Shown: positions 49,261-63,168, counted from the stretch's first letter. The stretch: 64,000 nt of DNA from Ichthyophthirius multifiliis (GCF_000220395.1 NW_004086177.1:62001-126000); one strand, 5' to 3'. The notes: generated by a model from the letters alone, not told the origin. Numbers and translations: made by a program.

Positions 49261-49799
49261 GTTAAGTATAAATATATATTTAATTTCAATATGTTTTTTT
49301 ATTAAAAAATATTTTCTTTATTATTATTTAATATAAATATATTTAAATAATTATTAATTTTTTTTTTTTGAAATAATTGTAAAATCTATAAAATATATAA
49401 TTTTCGATATCAAATTTAAAATATTGATTTAATTTGCAAAAATTTATTTTCATCTTATAAAAGTAATTGTAAATCATAAAAATTAATTTAGAGATTTTAT
49501 AAAGTTTCCTAAATAAAAAAAAAATATAAAATATAATAAAAAATAATATAAAATAAGAATATTATAATAATATTAATAATATATAAATAATATATTTATA
49601 TTTATATTTATATTTATATTTATATTTATATTTGTATTTGTATTTGTATTTATATTTATATTTATATTTATATTTATATTTGTATTTGTATTTGTATTTA
49701 TACTTTTATATATATTTATATATTTTTTTACATTTATTTTCTCTTTAAAAATATCAATTAAATTTAATTTGAAATATTTTTAATTAAATCTTAATATTT
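49261..49799. other. AT-rich spacer containing a hexamer array
   Basis: Lies 3' of both convergent genes. See the array at 49592-49701. Confidence 0.55.
49592..49701. repeat. TTTATA/TTTGTA hexamer tandem array
   Basis: About 18 hexamers. Two groups of three TTTGTA units are separated by five TTTATA units, so a 48-bp block of eight hexamers appears twice. Confidence 0.9.
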
Positions 49800-52700
49800 A
49801 TTTTCTTTTAGAAGATACATGTTCGCTCATTCTAGCTTATTTTTAATATTTTTCAATTTATTGTTTATCCTTTTCTTCACTATGAAGGTCTGGTAGCATT
49901 CTTAATAATAAAAATTTTATATTTTCAAAAAATATTTCATTTGTGAAATTAGGTAATATACATAGCAATGATATAGTATTTAACCTCGAAGAATTTTTAT
50001 TATTTGTGAATTCCATATTTTAAATCCACATTTTCAAAAATGCATTTAAATCATATTATTCAACTTTTTTTTAAAACTATTTGATATATATTATAATAAA
50101 AATATATACTTTTTAATAATTAAATAAAATCTTCTAAGTTTAAAATTAATAGCATGTTTATTGTATTTTATAAAGATTATCGATATTCAGGTACAAATTA
50201 AGTTGTTTTACTTATATTTTCTTTCATTAAATCCTTAATTGCATATTTAATTATTTGCAGATAACTTGAAAAAGGTTATCCTTTTTCCCAACAAGTGTTT
50301 AAAAGATTTAAAATACTTACTTTTACTCTAGCTTCTTCTTCAAAAAGCTCATCTTGATAATTTTAATTAGTTAATTCATATTATTTTATTAACAAAAGAC
50401 TTAATTCTTATGCAGAAAACGGATTTAGGTCAAGTAAAATATATTCTTCTATAATGTTAAGAGATTTAGCAATAATTTCTTCATCGTCTTATAAATTTAT
50501 AATATTTGAAATATTTTACTAATAATATTTTTTGTTATTTAAATTAAAATATAAAGATATAAAATTACAATTAAAATATTAACAATGGCATTATCTATTT
50601 ATTAGCAAGAATCATATTCCTTAAGTAAAAAATGCCAAAATTTAATAAGAATAAATTCATATTTTTTTTTTTCAAAATTTATATTAATAAATTAAATAGC
50701 AAGTTAAAATATTTAAGGTATTTTAGCATATTAATCAAAAAACACTATTAGATTCATAAACATATCAACTATGGCTTCTCTAAGAAATTCACTTTCAGTA
50801 CTTAAAAGTAAATTTAAATTACTTGCTTATAAAGAGTTTAATATTTAGGTAGAATTTTAAGCTTTTTATAAGATAATTGTTAGGAAGTTTATTAAATGCC
50901 AAATTATATTTGAATTAGTAAATTAATTAAATAATTATACAATGATGGGAGTAATTTAATCAACTAAAGAATTGTAATCTATCTAAACATTTTCTTTTTA
51001 TATAATTTATTATATACAAATACAACATTCATATCTTGTTACAGGCTCAGTATGATCTTTTATTATTTATAAGCATATTTCAATCATTTTTTAATAAGTT
51101 AATGGGCAGATAAAATCTATCCATTTTAATATTAATATAGGAATTCTTTTTGCAGCAAAAGAAACAGTTTTACGATTCATATATAAATGTTCTAATATAC
51201 TTAATATATTTAGTATTTATGATGGATTAAAGTTAATTTTTTTCGATATTTGTGGTATTAATCCTAAAATACACAAAAATCCTTCTTAATATTCAATTCT
51301 TAAAAACTAGTAATTTGCTTGATATTTTTTTTTTGTTTTAAATAATTATTCAATTTTTTTTTTAGTTTACTTTCTATTAGTTTTTTTAATAATAATTATA
51401 TATTAGTTAAACATTAGTTAGTAAATCTATATATTAACTATTCTATAGTACAAACAAGTATATTATGTAAAGAATTATCAAGTTCATTTATAGTTTCATC
51501 AATATTATTATCATCCTCTTTTTTTTTTTTTTTCATGTATTTTAGAATTTTTTATTTATCACATATAAATAAAAAAAAATACCTTCTTCAACCATTTTAT
51601 CTTAACTTTCATAATTTTATTAAAATACATAAGGAAAAAGCTTTTCAATAAAACAATTAAGAATAAATTCTATTCTTTCATTAGAAAAAAACTATGAAAA
51701 AGCAATATAACATTAACTTTAATTTTAAGCATTAATATTTTTCATAATTAATTTAGTAAATTATTCAGGAGTAGAATAATAAGATAATTATTTTAGCATT
51801 CTATATAAAGCTAAAAGTGAGCTTTTAATTAAACTTTCGGTATTTTCATTAAGTTAGCATTTATTAATCATTAATTCACATAATTATAGAAAATCTTATA
51901 AATCATTATGAAACAATACTGAATTTAGTAATTAAATTTAGGACAAGTTTTACATAATTACTTTTATTTATTTTATATAAAGTAGATTATCTTATTAAAG
52001 TAAACTTATTATTCGAGCTGATTTAACTAAAAGATTTCTTATTATTTGTTTTACTAAATCTCTATATTTTTAAAAATATATATTTAAAATAAATTTAATA
52101 TTTTTATATGATTTCTTACTCAATCTATTAATTAATTTATATTGAACAAATAGTATAAGATATTATTTTATCCATTCTTATCGAAGTTTAAATTGAAAGT
52201 TAGTTATTCTACTGTTAGTTTGTAATTATTTCCCAAATTTAATGAACAGTTTATAGAAAATTCAAAAGAAAATCATTAAATCCATCAGTATTATTAAAAA
52301 GCCTTTTTTTGCTTTACTATTTTAATGAAATTTAACAAGTTTTTAACAAGTTTTATGCTTTTTATAATGTGTTCAAATTTTAGTTTTAAGTTAATTCGAT
52401 TAAAAATTATTAAAATTCAGAGTGTATATATTTATATAAATCTAAAAAGTTTATCGGAAAATCATTTTTTATTATTAAAGCAAGGCAATTATCTATTTAT
52501 TTTCTATAAATTTATTCTTAAACATTTTGTAACATTTAAACTAAGCAATTTTTAATCGTTACTTTTGTTTAATCATTTATACATGCTTTTTTTTTAAATA
52601 AATTAAAATTTGATATAGTTTAATTAAAATTTAATATAATTTTATTTTAATATATGGTTTTAAATTTTATCATAAAAAAATAGATACATTTCTTTGAATT

Positions 52701-53004
52701 CAAATTCTTTTAAAAACTGTTCTTTTACTACCAATATTTTAATATAATATTTTTTAAATATATTATAGCAGATAATCTTATAACATCATTCTATTTGAAA
52801 TATTATTTACATCGTTATTTAACAAAAATAAAAAAAGAAATATAATATTTTTTAAAATACTTAATCAAGTTAAAATATTTGTATAAGATGTAGAGCAAAA
52901 TAATCATCTTGTTCTTGATTTATTAAATAAGTATTAGCATGCTATCTTGCTTATTCATTAGGGGGATTTTAAATAATAAGTAGATTTTAAAGAAGCTCGT
53001 TCAT
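49800..53004 (-). CDS. Karyopherin-beta (importin/exportin) family protein
   Basis: Starts at ATG 53004: MNELLQNLLIIQNPPNEQAR then QHANTYLINQEQDDYFALHL, the N-terminal importin-beta-type helix pair in which residues N-P-x-x-x-x-R-x-x-A are typical. Internal exons look like HEAT repeats: RIPILILKWIDFICPLTYQK then IICLQIIKDHTEPVTRYE-like text, and EEARVKVSILNLLNTCWEKG. The C-terminal region reads MLPDLHSEEKDKQQIEKYQ and ends basic (HVSSKRK). Length (roughly 900-1000 residues after removing several short introns) fits the family; the W-x-x-x pattern resembles importin-11/9-like members. It would carry cargo through nuclear pores under Ran control. Individual exon borders and the exact stop are not resolved; the low-numbered boundary is approximate. 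Confidence 0.6.
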
Positions 53005-53272
53005 ATTTATTTTTATACTTATGTAATAAATATATAAAAAAAGTTATTATAATACAAAATAAAAAATAAAAATAACACTATCGAAAATATAAAAATAATA
53101 TATATATATTCATTTATTTATTTTATTTTTTGATTAATTTTTTATTTTTATTTTTCTTAAAAATCTTTTATATAAACATTATAAATAAAAACTTACAATT
53201 TATTTGTTTTTATATAAAACAATTAGTTTTAATCTAAATAAATTTAATTTACATTATAATTATTTTTATATT

Positions 53273-56200
53273 ATGTCTATTGAACTTTCTAAGGTTATTA
53301 CACCAAAAACTGATTAAAGAGAGTACAAATTAGTAAAACTATAAAAAAATGATATGTAGATATTACTGATTTCTGATCCATAAATAGATAAAAGTGCAGC
53401 AGCAGTAAACGTTAATGTTGGTTAGTATAATGATCCAAAAGAAAGATAAGGTCATTATAAAAAATTATATATTTTTTAAAATGATAAAATTAAAATAAGG
53501 ACTGGCACATATTTTAGAACACATGTTATTTTTAGGAACTGAAAAATATCCAGATGGCTCTTAATTTGATAAATTTCTAAATGATAATTCAGGATATTCA
53601 AATGCTTATACTTCCTTAGATTAAACAAATTATTTTTTTAATTGCTCTAACAGTAGCTTTAAAGAAGCATTAGATAGGTAAATGCATCTTTTTATTTTTA
53701 TTTAAATTTAACAAAAAATATAAAAGATTTGCTTAGTTTTTTATTAAACCTCTATTTAATGCTGATTTTGTAGAAAGAGAAATAAATGCGGTTCATAGTG
53801 AAAATCAGAAAAACCTTTAACAAGATTTATGGAGAGAATATTAATTAATTCGATCAATTAGTAATAAAGATACTGTTTTTAACAAATTCGGAACAGGAAA
53901 CTTAGAAACTTTAAACCATCCTTCAATAAGAGATGATTTAATAAAATTCTATGATTCATACTATTCATCAAATCTAATGAAAGGTGTTATTTTATCTAAT
54001 TCTACTCTTAACGAATTAGAATAACTTGCAATAGATTTATTCTCGAATATTCCTAATAAAAATCTTAAACCGATTTAATTTACAGGAAAGCCTTTTGATA
54101 ATTAAAATTTATAAAAGCTAATAAAAATATCTCCTTGCAAATAAGAAAATAGAGTAAATATTATAAACTATATAACAAAAAATTCTAAAAAAAATAAAAA
54201 AAGATGAATATATTATGGATATTTGATAAAGATTATACAGAATTATATCGAAATAACCCTTTACAAAATATAAGTTATTTAATAAATCATAGAGGAAATA
54301 AAGGTCTTTTAAATGCTTTAATAAATGAAGGTTTCGCAGAAGATTTAAAATGCAGATATAAATCAAGAATGATACTTTTTAGTGAAATCTAAATTGAAAT
54401 TTAATTAACTTAAAAAGGACTTTAAGAATACAAAAAAGTCCTGCACTATGTTTTCGAATATGTTAAATTATTAAAAGAAAAAGCCAATTAAAAATGGATT
54501 TTTGATGAAAAGTAGAAAATAAATGTTTTAAAGTTTAATTATAATGAATAAATGGAACCAATTAATTATGTAAGTAAAATAGCTTCAAAAATGTAATATT
54601 GTAAGTAAGAAGATATTTTAAGATTTGAAGCTGTAGAAGAAGAAGTATTCAACTAATAATAACTATAATAAACTTTTGAATAAATAAAAATTGATAATAT
54701 TTTAATTAATTTAATATCTTAATAATTTAAAAATGAAGAATTAAATCTTGAAGAATATTATTATAAAACAAAATATTCTATATAAGATTTGGAACAAGAT
54801 ATAATAGAAGATTTCAAAAAAGAAAGAAATTAATAATTAAATTTAGATATACCTTAACTTAATTAATTTTTGCCTAAATCTTTTGATTTAATAGAATCTG
54901 AGAATTAATAATATCCAATAAACTTACTGAAAAATGAAAAATTAGAGCTTTGGTATAAAAAAGACAATTAATTTAGAATACCAAAGGTTGTTTTTAAATT
55001 AAGAATTAAAAATAATGAGTATTTATTAAAAAAAATTAATATATTTAATTTTTTTTATTAAAAATATGAATTTTAGTTGTGGTTTAGGAAAAAATGCCTA
55101 AGCTTAAGTTTTAGCAGAATTATGGATCAGTCTATTTTAAGAGTATACAAGAGAATTAGCTTATTTAGGTAAAACTGCAGGCTTAGAAACAAAAATAGAA
55201 TTTATAGATGAAATTCAGTTAGAAATTGTTGGTTTTTCAGAATCTATTTAAACTTTTATTTAATAATATTTAGAAAAGACTACTACTTTTAATCCAAAAG
55301 AAATTTAAAATAAATTCGAAATTCATTTAGATAAGCTAATTAAAGGCAAAATTAATTTTTCTAAAAAACCTCCTTACGAACAAGGAAGAATTTACAATTT
55401 ATTTATTTTAACAACAAGAACATTTTCACCTAAGGAATTAAGTAAAGAAGCATAAAAAGTGACATTTGAAACTTTTGAAAAATTTAATGAATAATACTTA
55501 AAAAATATCTCACTAGAAATATATTTAGCAGGAAACTTAAATTAAGAAAAGGCTATTGAAATTACTAATTTAACTTCTTCAATATTTTTTGATTAAAGGA
55601 ATGCTAAACCCATTTAAAGAGTAAATATATATTTTTTTTTTAAACATTTTAATTTATCAAAAAAAAACAAAGAACCAGATATTAGATAGAAGAACTGTAA
55701 TGCTTTAAAATGATATTAGAAACATTTATGAAGTATAATTAGATGAGTGCGAGAATAACAGTTATATTTCTATTATATTTGAGTTCAAACAAACTAAAAA
55801 TATAAGAAATAAAGTTATGCTTGAATTATTGGGCAACTTTTTGAATGATTAATTTTATACATAACTAAGAACGGTAGAATAATTAGGGTACATTATATGG
55901 TCTTAAATTGTTGAAGTTAGAGGAGTTGGGCATATTCGATTTATAATTTAATCAAGTGTACAATCTCCATAGTATTTAGCATCTAGAATATATGATTTCT
56001 TGTGTAATTAAAAAAACTAAATATTCTTATTTTTTAAATATAAAAAGAACAATAAAATAAGTAGTTAGATTAATATTCAGAATAATAATTTTAAGTATTG
56101 AAAAATTCAGTTATGGTAAATATAAAGGAAAAAGATGTTAACTTGACTAAAGAAACTTAAAGATTTTTCACTTAAATTTTAACTCATAATTACTAATTTG

Positions 56201-56503
56201 ATTTGAGTAATGAATTTTTATTATATAGATTTTAATTTAAAACTTTTTTATAAAATAGGATAATTAATGCTTGAAAAACTTAACTAAATTTAAATTAATG
56301 AGTTTATTTAGACTTTTAAATAAGTTTTAATTTAAGAAAAAAAAGTTGCGGAAATTCATTTAATTTCACATTAGCATAAAGAATAAAATGATTTGCTTAA
56401 AAAAGTCTCATCTCCTTATACAAACCTTAAAGTAATAGAATCTGTAGAATAATTTAAACTCGAAAATTCATTACATCCAGATTATTATGCTAAAAAGGAT
56501 TGA
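53273..56503 (+). CDS. M16 metalloprotease, insulin-degrading enzyme type
   Basis: Exons 53273-53450, 53500-53677, 53727-54153 and 54204 onward are in phase (introns 49-50 bp); further introns lie near 55010, 55625 and 56000-56280. The N-terminal strand VNVNVGQYNDPKERQ joins over the first intron to GLAHILEHMLFLGTEKYPDG, which holds the inverted zinc motif H-x-x-E-H (HILEH). The third zinc ligand is likely in FVEREINAVHSENQKN. GSQFDKFLNDNSGYSNAYTS and FFIKPLFNADF complete the catalytic domain. The middle and C-terminal M16 domains follow (ISYLINHRGNKGLLNALINE; ISLEIYLAGN; LRTVEQLGYIIWSQIVEVRG, which in IDE contains the substrate-grip R/Y). The gene ends LHPDYYAKKD and TGA. It cleaves short peptides inside a closed chamber, in cytosol or organelles. 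Confidence 0.93.
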
Positions 56504-56793
56504 TATCGATAAATTAATAATAAATAGATTTAATATAAAAATATATATTAATAAAAATATTTAAATTTATTTATAATTATTAAAAATTTATAAATATCTT
56601 TTATTTTATTAGTATATTTATTATTAATTATAATTATTTATTAATTAAAAAAAAATATATATAAAAAAAATTTATAAAAATATATTTAAATTAATTTTAT
56701 TTTGATTATAAAAAATAATTAAACAAAAATGAATAAAATATATAAAATTAAAATAAAAAAAAGTATAGAAAATTAAATAAATATAAATTTAAT

Positions 56794-56867
<74 letters not shown>

Positions 56868-57537
56868 TATTAATATTTATAATGATTATTTTAATTAAAT
56901 AATATTAATTTATAAAAAAATTTATAACATTATACTATATTTTTTAATAATGTATGCTAATAATAATGTAAAAATATATTATATTTAATAAACAATTATT
57001 AATATTTTAAAAATATTTGCATTAATTTTTTTTTATAATATAGAAAATAAAATAAAATAAAATAATTAATTATATATTTTTATGATCTTAAAATTAAATT
57101 TTGAGTATTTTAAATAAAAATAATTATATAATTAATTTCAAATATTTATAATTCTTAATTCTTTTTATTTCTTAAATTAATCAATTTTATTTTTTATTAT
57201 TATATATCTCATTAATTTTATTTTTTTAATAATAAAAATTAATTTATATAAATATATTTTATTAAATTAATATTATTAAAAATTATTAATATATTTATAT
57301 CATAAAATTAAGATAAATTAATTAAAATTAAGAAAATATAATTTTTAAAATTTTATGAAAATATGTTTATATAAAAAATGAATGGAAATTAAAAATATAA
57401 TAATTCAAAATATATTTAATTTTTTAATTCCTTTATTTTGTACAATAAAATAAAATTAATAGATGAAAAAAATACCTTTTATCAACAAAAGATTATATAT
57501 AAAATAATAAATATTATACTAAAATTATCAGCTTCCA
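56504..57537. other. AT-rich spacer between convergent genes
   Basis: Contains the AAT array at 56796-56864. No gene. Confidence 0.65.
56796..56864. repeat. (AAT)n microsatellite
   Basis: About 22 uninterrupted AAT units. Confidence 0.95.
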
Positions 57538-59069
57538 TTCATTTCAATCAAATTTTAGTAAGCATTTGCTAAAGTATGATTAGTAGAAATGCTAGAACTG
57601 CTTTAATTAATTAAAGAATTTGTTTATTCGTTTAATGTTTTTTGCCTACAAATAGGACATTCGTTTTTTCTAAGAATCCAAGCTTCTATACATATACCAT
57701 GAAAAATATGCTCACAAGGAGTTACTTTACAAGTATCATTATTTTGAAAATCAATCAAACAAATAGAGCAAGATAAATCTATTGCTCTTTTATTATTTGG
57801 AATATTCTTGTATATTTTTGTTGGCATTGATTTTTCTAAAAGCTATTTTCTTTCTCTAATAGAGTTTTTATGGAGGAATAATCTTACTATAAAGCAAAAA
57901 GAGTAAACAAAGACTAAAGATATGAATATTCCTAATTTATTAGATAATTAATTAAAAAATACTTAATTTAATTATTTATTTTAATACCTGCAATTGAATA
58001 AATAATATAATTGAACAAGTTTTATATTATTTAAGTACCTATATCAGATATATAAATTCTGGAATTTTCTCCAATATGAATATCCAATTATATTGGTTAA
58101 ATCATATAGTTTTGGATACCTACAATTCTATATTTATCATCATCTATCAATTTTGCAAAGTGATAACTATTATTTTCTCCATCACTTTTAAAAATATAAA
58201 TATTCTCATTATGAAATAAGGCGTTTTCCAAACTTTATAACTAATTTTCATCTATTCTTCCTATTAAAGTTTTTAAGGTAATTAACTTTATATAAGTCTG
58301 ATTATCCCATTTTAATTCTAATGAGTAACTATTTAAATTTTCATTTATTTAGTAAAAAATCCAATTTCCTGGTTATAAATTAACTTATTGAGTTTCATTT
58401 TAATAAATAATTTCCTTCCTAATATCACATTATCGACCCATGTAATTTTCAAATAAAGGGCATATGCATTAATTATTCACTTCCTTACTATTATAGCCTT
58501 AATTAAAGCACTTTATTGGGTGTTCTTTATACAACTAATTTATTGTTAATCTTACTTTGTATAATTATTCTTTTTTTTAATTTAATAGATAATAATATTA
58601 ACAATTTACCTTATGTAAATTATTTATTTACATCCAAAAAAGTAAAATATATTATATTATTTTATTAAGTATTAGGAAGTTTTATTGTTAAATAATACAA
58701 ATTTGAATTCAATGCATTTTAATAAAAATCACAAGCTTTGTAAGAAAATTTTTCTTTTAACTAGCCAAATATATTATAAAATTATTCAATTTTAACTTTT
58801 TGATTTACATCATAACATAAAACAGGTAATCTTTAATTAACTTCATCATAGTTTATTACATTTCCTTCAATCATTATTTATTAATTTTATAGTTCTAATG
58901 GTAAAAATTAGAAAGATATACCAAAAGTATAGTTTAACTAAGATTTTTTTAAGTTTAATTCTATAGCTTAATTATTAGAATAATTAAATATTTATATATT
59001 TTCGCATTTATTTACAAAGACAAATATAAAGAAAATTAATATTTATTTAAATTGTTTCATCATATTCAT
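57538..59069 (-). CDS. Membrane RING-H2 E3 ubiquitin ligase
   Basis: Starts at ATG 59069 with MNMMKQFKQILIFFIFVFVN, a signal peptide, then a long lumenal/extracellular part (for example LNYTFGISFQFLPLELQ; RLPVLCYDVNQKVKIEQFYN; YYLTIKLPNTQQN) that I do not recognise. At least two short introns are present (one begins near 58612). A single membrane segment (LGIFISLVFVYSFCFIVRLF) is followed directly by a RING-H2: CSICLIDFQNNDTCKVTPCE, HIFHGICIEAWI and CPICR (C3H2C3). A Ser/Asn-rich tail ends EMNGS and TGA 57540-57538. The layout signal peptide - lumenal domain - membrane helix - RING-H2 is that of goliath/GRAIL/RNF13-type ligases, although a protease-associated domain is not evident. It would ubiquitinate membrane cargo in the endolysosomal or secretory system. 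Confidence 0.85.
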
Positions 59070-59620
59070 ATTTAGTTTTTTTCTATAATTAAAAAATTAA
59101 CTATTAATAAAATAAAAATAGAATAAATATAATGATTATAAAATAAAATAATATAAATTAATTATTTGTTAAATTATTTCGATATATATTTATTTATTAT
59201 TTTAGATTAAATGTATTATATATAACTTAAATATTAAATTAAAAAAATATTGTGATAAATTATTTTCATTTAATAATAAAATATTATTATTTATATTTTC
59301 TCTATTTTTTTTAAAAAATTAATGATTTATATTTATATATTTTAAAAATTAAAATTAATAATTATTATATATGCCTAATAAAACTTTTTAATTTTATTAA
59401 AGATTATACAATATAAATTAAATAATTAAGTTTCTTATTTTTTAATTTATAAAATTTATTTATTATGAAAATTATAAATTTAGCATTTTAACCTCTTTAA
59501 TCTATAAAATTGTTTTTTATGAAAATTATAAATTTTGGCTTATAATTATATTTCTTAATAGTATAAATTCAATTAAGAATAATTAAATTAACAAATAAAT
59601 TTTTTTATTTTTATTTTATT
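59070..59620. other. AT-rich spacer
   Basis: Two TATGAAAATTATAAATTT copies occur at about 59463-59480 and 59518-59535. No gene. Confidence 0.6.
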
Positions 59621-60027
59621 TCAAAAATATTCAATTTAATTCACTGGTAAAAATTCCTTTTTTGCTCTTATTTATTTTATATAATAACTTTTTGTATCAC
59701 CTTCAAGTATAGGATTTCTATCAGGTTTTATATTTTAGATATTTTACCTTGGATTTCCTGGATATATATCATACGTTTAAGTGCAATTTTTAGTATTATT
59801 TATTTATTTTATACTTGATTTCCATTTAAATTCTTTTTCAATTCTATCTTTACTATTAAACTATATTTTAATTAATTTTAATTCAAACAAAAATAAGGTT
59901 ATTTTACATCAAAAACAACTGATTATTTTTATTAAAAGTTTGCTTATTTTAATTAGGGTTTAAATTTTGGCTTTAGTTTTTTTGCATAAATTTATATTTT
60001 TTTTGAAAAAAAATGAATTTACTTCAT
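59621..60027 (-). CDS. Small hypothetical protein
   Basis: Two exons (60027-59908, 59860-59621) joined over a 47-bp GTAAAATAACC...AATATAG intron, phase 0, give 119 residues. The N-terminus is strongly basic and could be an organelle-targeting sequence (MKQIHFFSKKIQIYAKKLKP). The rest is mixed: SVVFDFNSKDRIEKEFKWKS, CTQTYDIYPGNPRQNIQNIK, PDRNPILEGDTKSYYIKQ and KKEFLPVNQIEYF with TGA directly after. No family is recognised; a mitochondrial ribosomal or respiratory-complex accessory subunit would fit the size and charge, but this is a guess. Support is the natural composition and the exact splice phase. Confidence 0.6.
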
Positions 60028-60534
60028 CAATTTAATTTTAAATTATTGTATTTGTTTGGGCTAAGTGTAAATTTAAAGGTTTGTTATAGGAATTTTATTT
60101 GGGTAAATAGTTAAATTAAGAAGAATTCGAGCTTGTCTTACTCAGCTCTGATTAATCGTTTTTTATTTAATATTGATTCATTTTTTTATTTTCTTTATTT
60201 AAAATTTAACAGTATTATTTTTATAAATATATTTAAATTAATAAATATTTTTTTTTTTAATTTTATTTAAATATATATATAATACAATATAATATAAACT
60301 ATTTAATATTTCTAATTGATTTTTTATGAAAAAATGTTATATTTCCCAATATAATTAATTAATGGGAATAGTAATGAAGGTATCTATAAAATAAGAGTCA
60401 TTATATATAATTATGTTTTTTTAAACTTTTAATCTTTTTATATTATTGAGCTTTTAATTTTTTTATATCAACTAAGAATTATTATTTTTTTAATAAAAAT
60501 TTAATATAGTATAATATAATATATTATAAAATTT
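60028..60534. other. AT-rich spacer with two small inverted repeats
   Basis: TTCCCA at 60343-60348 pairs with TGGGAA at 60363-60368. Near 60139-60160 GAGC pairs with GCTC. No gene seen; this is the region between the hypothetical gene and the 3' end of AK7. Confidence 0.5.
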
Positions 60535-63168
60535 TCAATTTATTTAAATTTATAATAAGTTTTCTATATAAGACTCTTCTTAACTTTTACTTAGCAATAA
60601 ATCTGCCTTTTTAAAAATTGATAAAATAATATGAAAAATAATAAATACAAGTTTATCAACAGGATCATTTGTTTATGTTTTACATAATTCTATTAATGCT
60701 TCAGTCAAATAAGGAACTATATTATCAGCTAAATATTATCTAATTAAAAAAAAAAAATGAAATAATATATTAAAAATTATAAACCTTAAAGTGTAAGATC
60801 TTTCATCAAGTTTTTCTCTTTCTTGATTTTTTATTTTTTCAAGTTTGATTTTATTTTCTTCTTCTTATTATCTTTTTAGATCTTTTTCTTTTTCTTCTTT
60901 TTATTTTTGATTTTCTTATTCTAAAATATCTTTATTATCGTCTTCTTCATTATATTACGCTGTCAAATTTTCTTATAATTAATTAACTTCTTCATTAATA
61001 TTAAATTTTCCATTCTATGAATTATTTTATATAAACAAAATATTAAAAAAAAAGTACTCTTTCAATAAAATTTTAAATTTATTCGAACAAATTTTCATCT
61101 TAAATATCAACCTTAAAAGTTTCAATATTATTTTATTAAAAGAAATCGGACAAAACTTAATTTCCTTAAGTAGCATTATTATATTATTTATATAAAGTAA
61201 ATCTTCTATTCATACCTTCTTCATTATAATGGATATTTGTCAATTTATCTTCAGGAATTTCTTTAATCCTTTATCTAATAAATTCTTCATTTCCTTCAAG
61301 AAAAATAACATTTTCAGGTAAAAGTGAATCTTCAACTTAATTAAAATTTTCTTCTTATTTTTCTTCTATTTATCATATTTTTTTTTTAATTAAAAATAAA
61401 AAGGTTACTTAAAAAAAGCCCTTAAGCTTATTTATAATTTTTAGGAAAACCATCTAAAAGAAATCCTTTATTTTAACAATCAGGTAAAGAGAGCCGCCAT
61501 TTGAAAATTTTAAAAACTAACTCTTCACTTAATTTTACCACTACTTTTGAAGAATCGAATTCAACTTCAGGCTCACCTTTAGATTTCTTTTTCTTTTTTT
61601 TCTCGTTTTCGAATTCTTGTAATGCTTTTTCAACTAATTCTTCTCTTTTTTCTTCCAAATATTTACGTACTTCATCTCCTAACTAACTATTTAAATTTTT
61701 AGCTTACTCAATTGCATATTATATTTAAATATGTGGAATATTAAATTTCTGACTTATTTTTTAACTTATGGTAGTCTTTCCAGAAGCAGGAGGACCATAA
61801 ATAAATATCTTATTAGATCTTAAGCCTCTATATTCATTAAACTCTTTGTTTAATTTTCCAATATTAGCTACTAATCCATCCTTGTAATTCCATTCAAAGT
61901 CATTTTTAGCATATCTATCTTCAACTCCAGTAGTATAATTTTCTTCAGTAACTAATTCGGCTTAATATTCTGCACTTTCGAATATTTTACTAGGTTTTAA
62001 TCTCAAATCAAGTGTAAAAATATCAAAATTTTCTACTTCTAAAGCTGCTTAAGAAATATCAATATGTTTTGTTTAGCCTGTTCCTATAGCTTTACTTATG
62101 GCTTGAACAATATTTGCTTATGAATTTTTAACACTATGATCTATTGCAAATATATATTATTATTATGGTGTTTTTCTATTATTTTTTTCACAAAATTTAC
62201 TAAATCCTTTACGTGAATTGTTGGTATTCTGTTTTTTCCGTTTCCTATTATTTCAAGATCTGGTTTGTTCGAAACCCAAGCTTGCTTTTTTTATTTAATA
62301 TTTGTTTATTTATTTTTTATATAAATTACTTTAAATAAACCATAAAATAAATCTTCACCATTTCCATATTTTATCCCTGAACATAAAACATAAGTTTTTA
62401 AATTAGATTTCACATTTCCTGCTTATAGACACATATTTTCTAATTATTTTTAAAATTCATATTATGGTAGAGGTCTTCGTAAAGTAAATTCCTTATCTGT
62501 ATATTTAAAAATTTTTTTTTTTTAATTATCATCATCATCAAATAATTCATCATTATCACTTTTTATATCTTCTAAACCTTCTTCGTCTATTATTTATTCG
62601 TTATCTTTCTATTTTTTAATAATAAATTTATGATAAATAAAAAAATACTTTTTCTCTTATTTTTAATTATGTGTTTGACCATGTCATTACATTTGATATG
62701 TAAATAAGAATTTTATCTTCTTTAAATTAACCCATTTTTAAAACTATTTTTTATTTTATAACAAACTATATTTGTAACTTAATGTTTTATTATTTACTTT
62801 TTATTATAAATTCGGCTTCATCTAAGTCACAATTACTTAAATCATATATAATAACATCACATTCAAGAATTATTTTTGTAAATTATGATATTTTCTCTGT
62901 CTATTTTTTAACTCAAAATAAAGAATATAACATAATTTTTTACATCAATTATTTTATAAATTCCTCTTGGAATTTCATTTTATTCTTGTTTATCCAAAGA
63001 GCCTAAAATCAAATGAGGGTTTTCATCATTTTCGTGATCGTTTCTCAATGATTCAACTAATGCTTAACCTACTACAGTGTTTATATTGTTAATGAAGAAT
63101 TTATGTTGTTTTTATATTATCTGTTTTTTATCTGTCCCTGTTTTTTTTGTTATTTGTGATTCTGTCAT
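60535..63168 (-). CDS. AK7: Adenylate kinase 7 homolog with Dpy-30 motif
   Basis: Starts at ATG 63168 (MTESQITKKTGTDKKQ) and ends at TGA 60537-60535; several short introns. The N-terminal part is the epimerase-like fold of AK7 (FFINNINTVVGQALVESLRN; NGKNRIPTIHVKDLVNFVKK; AISKAIGTGQT). The kinase domain has the P-loop IFIYGPPASGKTTISQKISQ, FNIPHIQIQYAIEQAK, an inserted Lys/Glu-rich coiled segment (EEKREELVEKALQEFENEKK), KWRLSLPDCQNKGFLLDGFP and K. The C-terminus is a Dpy-30 helix pair (YLADNIVPYLTEALIELCKT then NDPVDKLVF). AK7 interconverts 2 ADP with ATP + AMP and is tied to axonemal function in vertebrates; Dpy-30 motifs dock partners. The order epimerase-like, kinase, Dpy-30 is complete. 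Intron borders were not all mapped. Confidence 0.92.

Noticed and set aside
54204-54392. Separate small plus-strand gene
   Set aside because: It is an exon of the M16 protease, joined in phase to the upstream exon over intron 54154-54203.
61501-61686. Plus-strand 61-codon frame
   Set aside because: Antisense of the Glu/Lys-rich insert of AK7.
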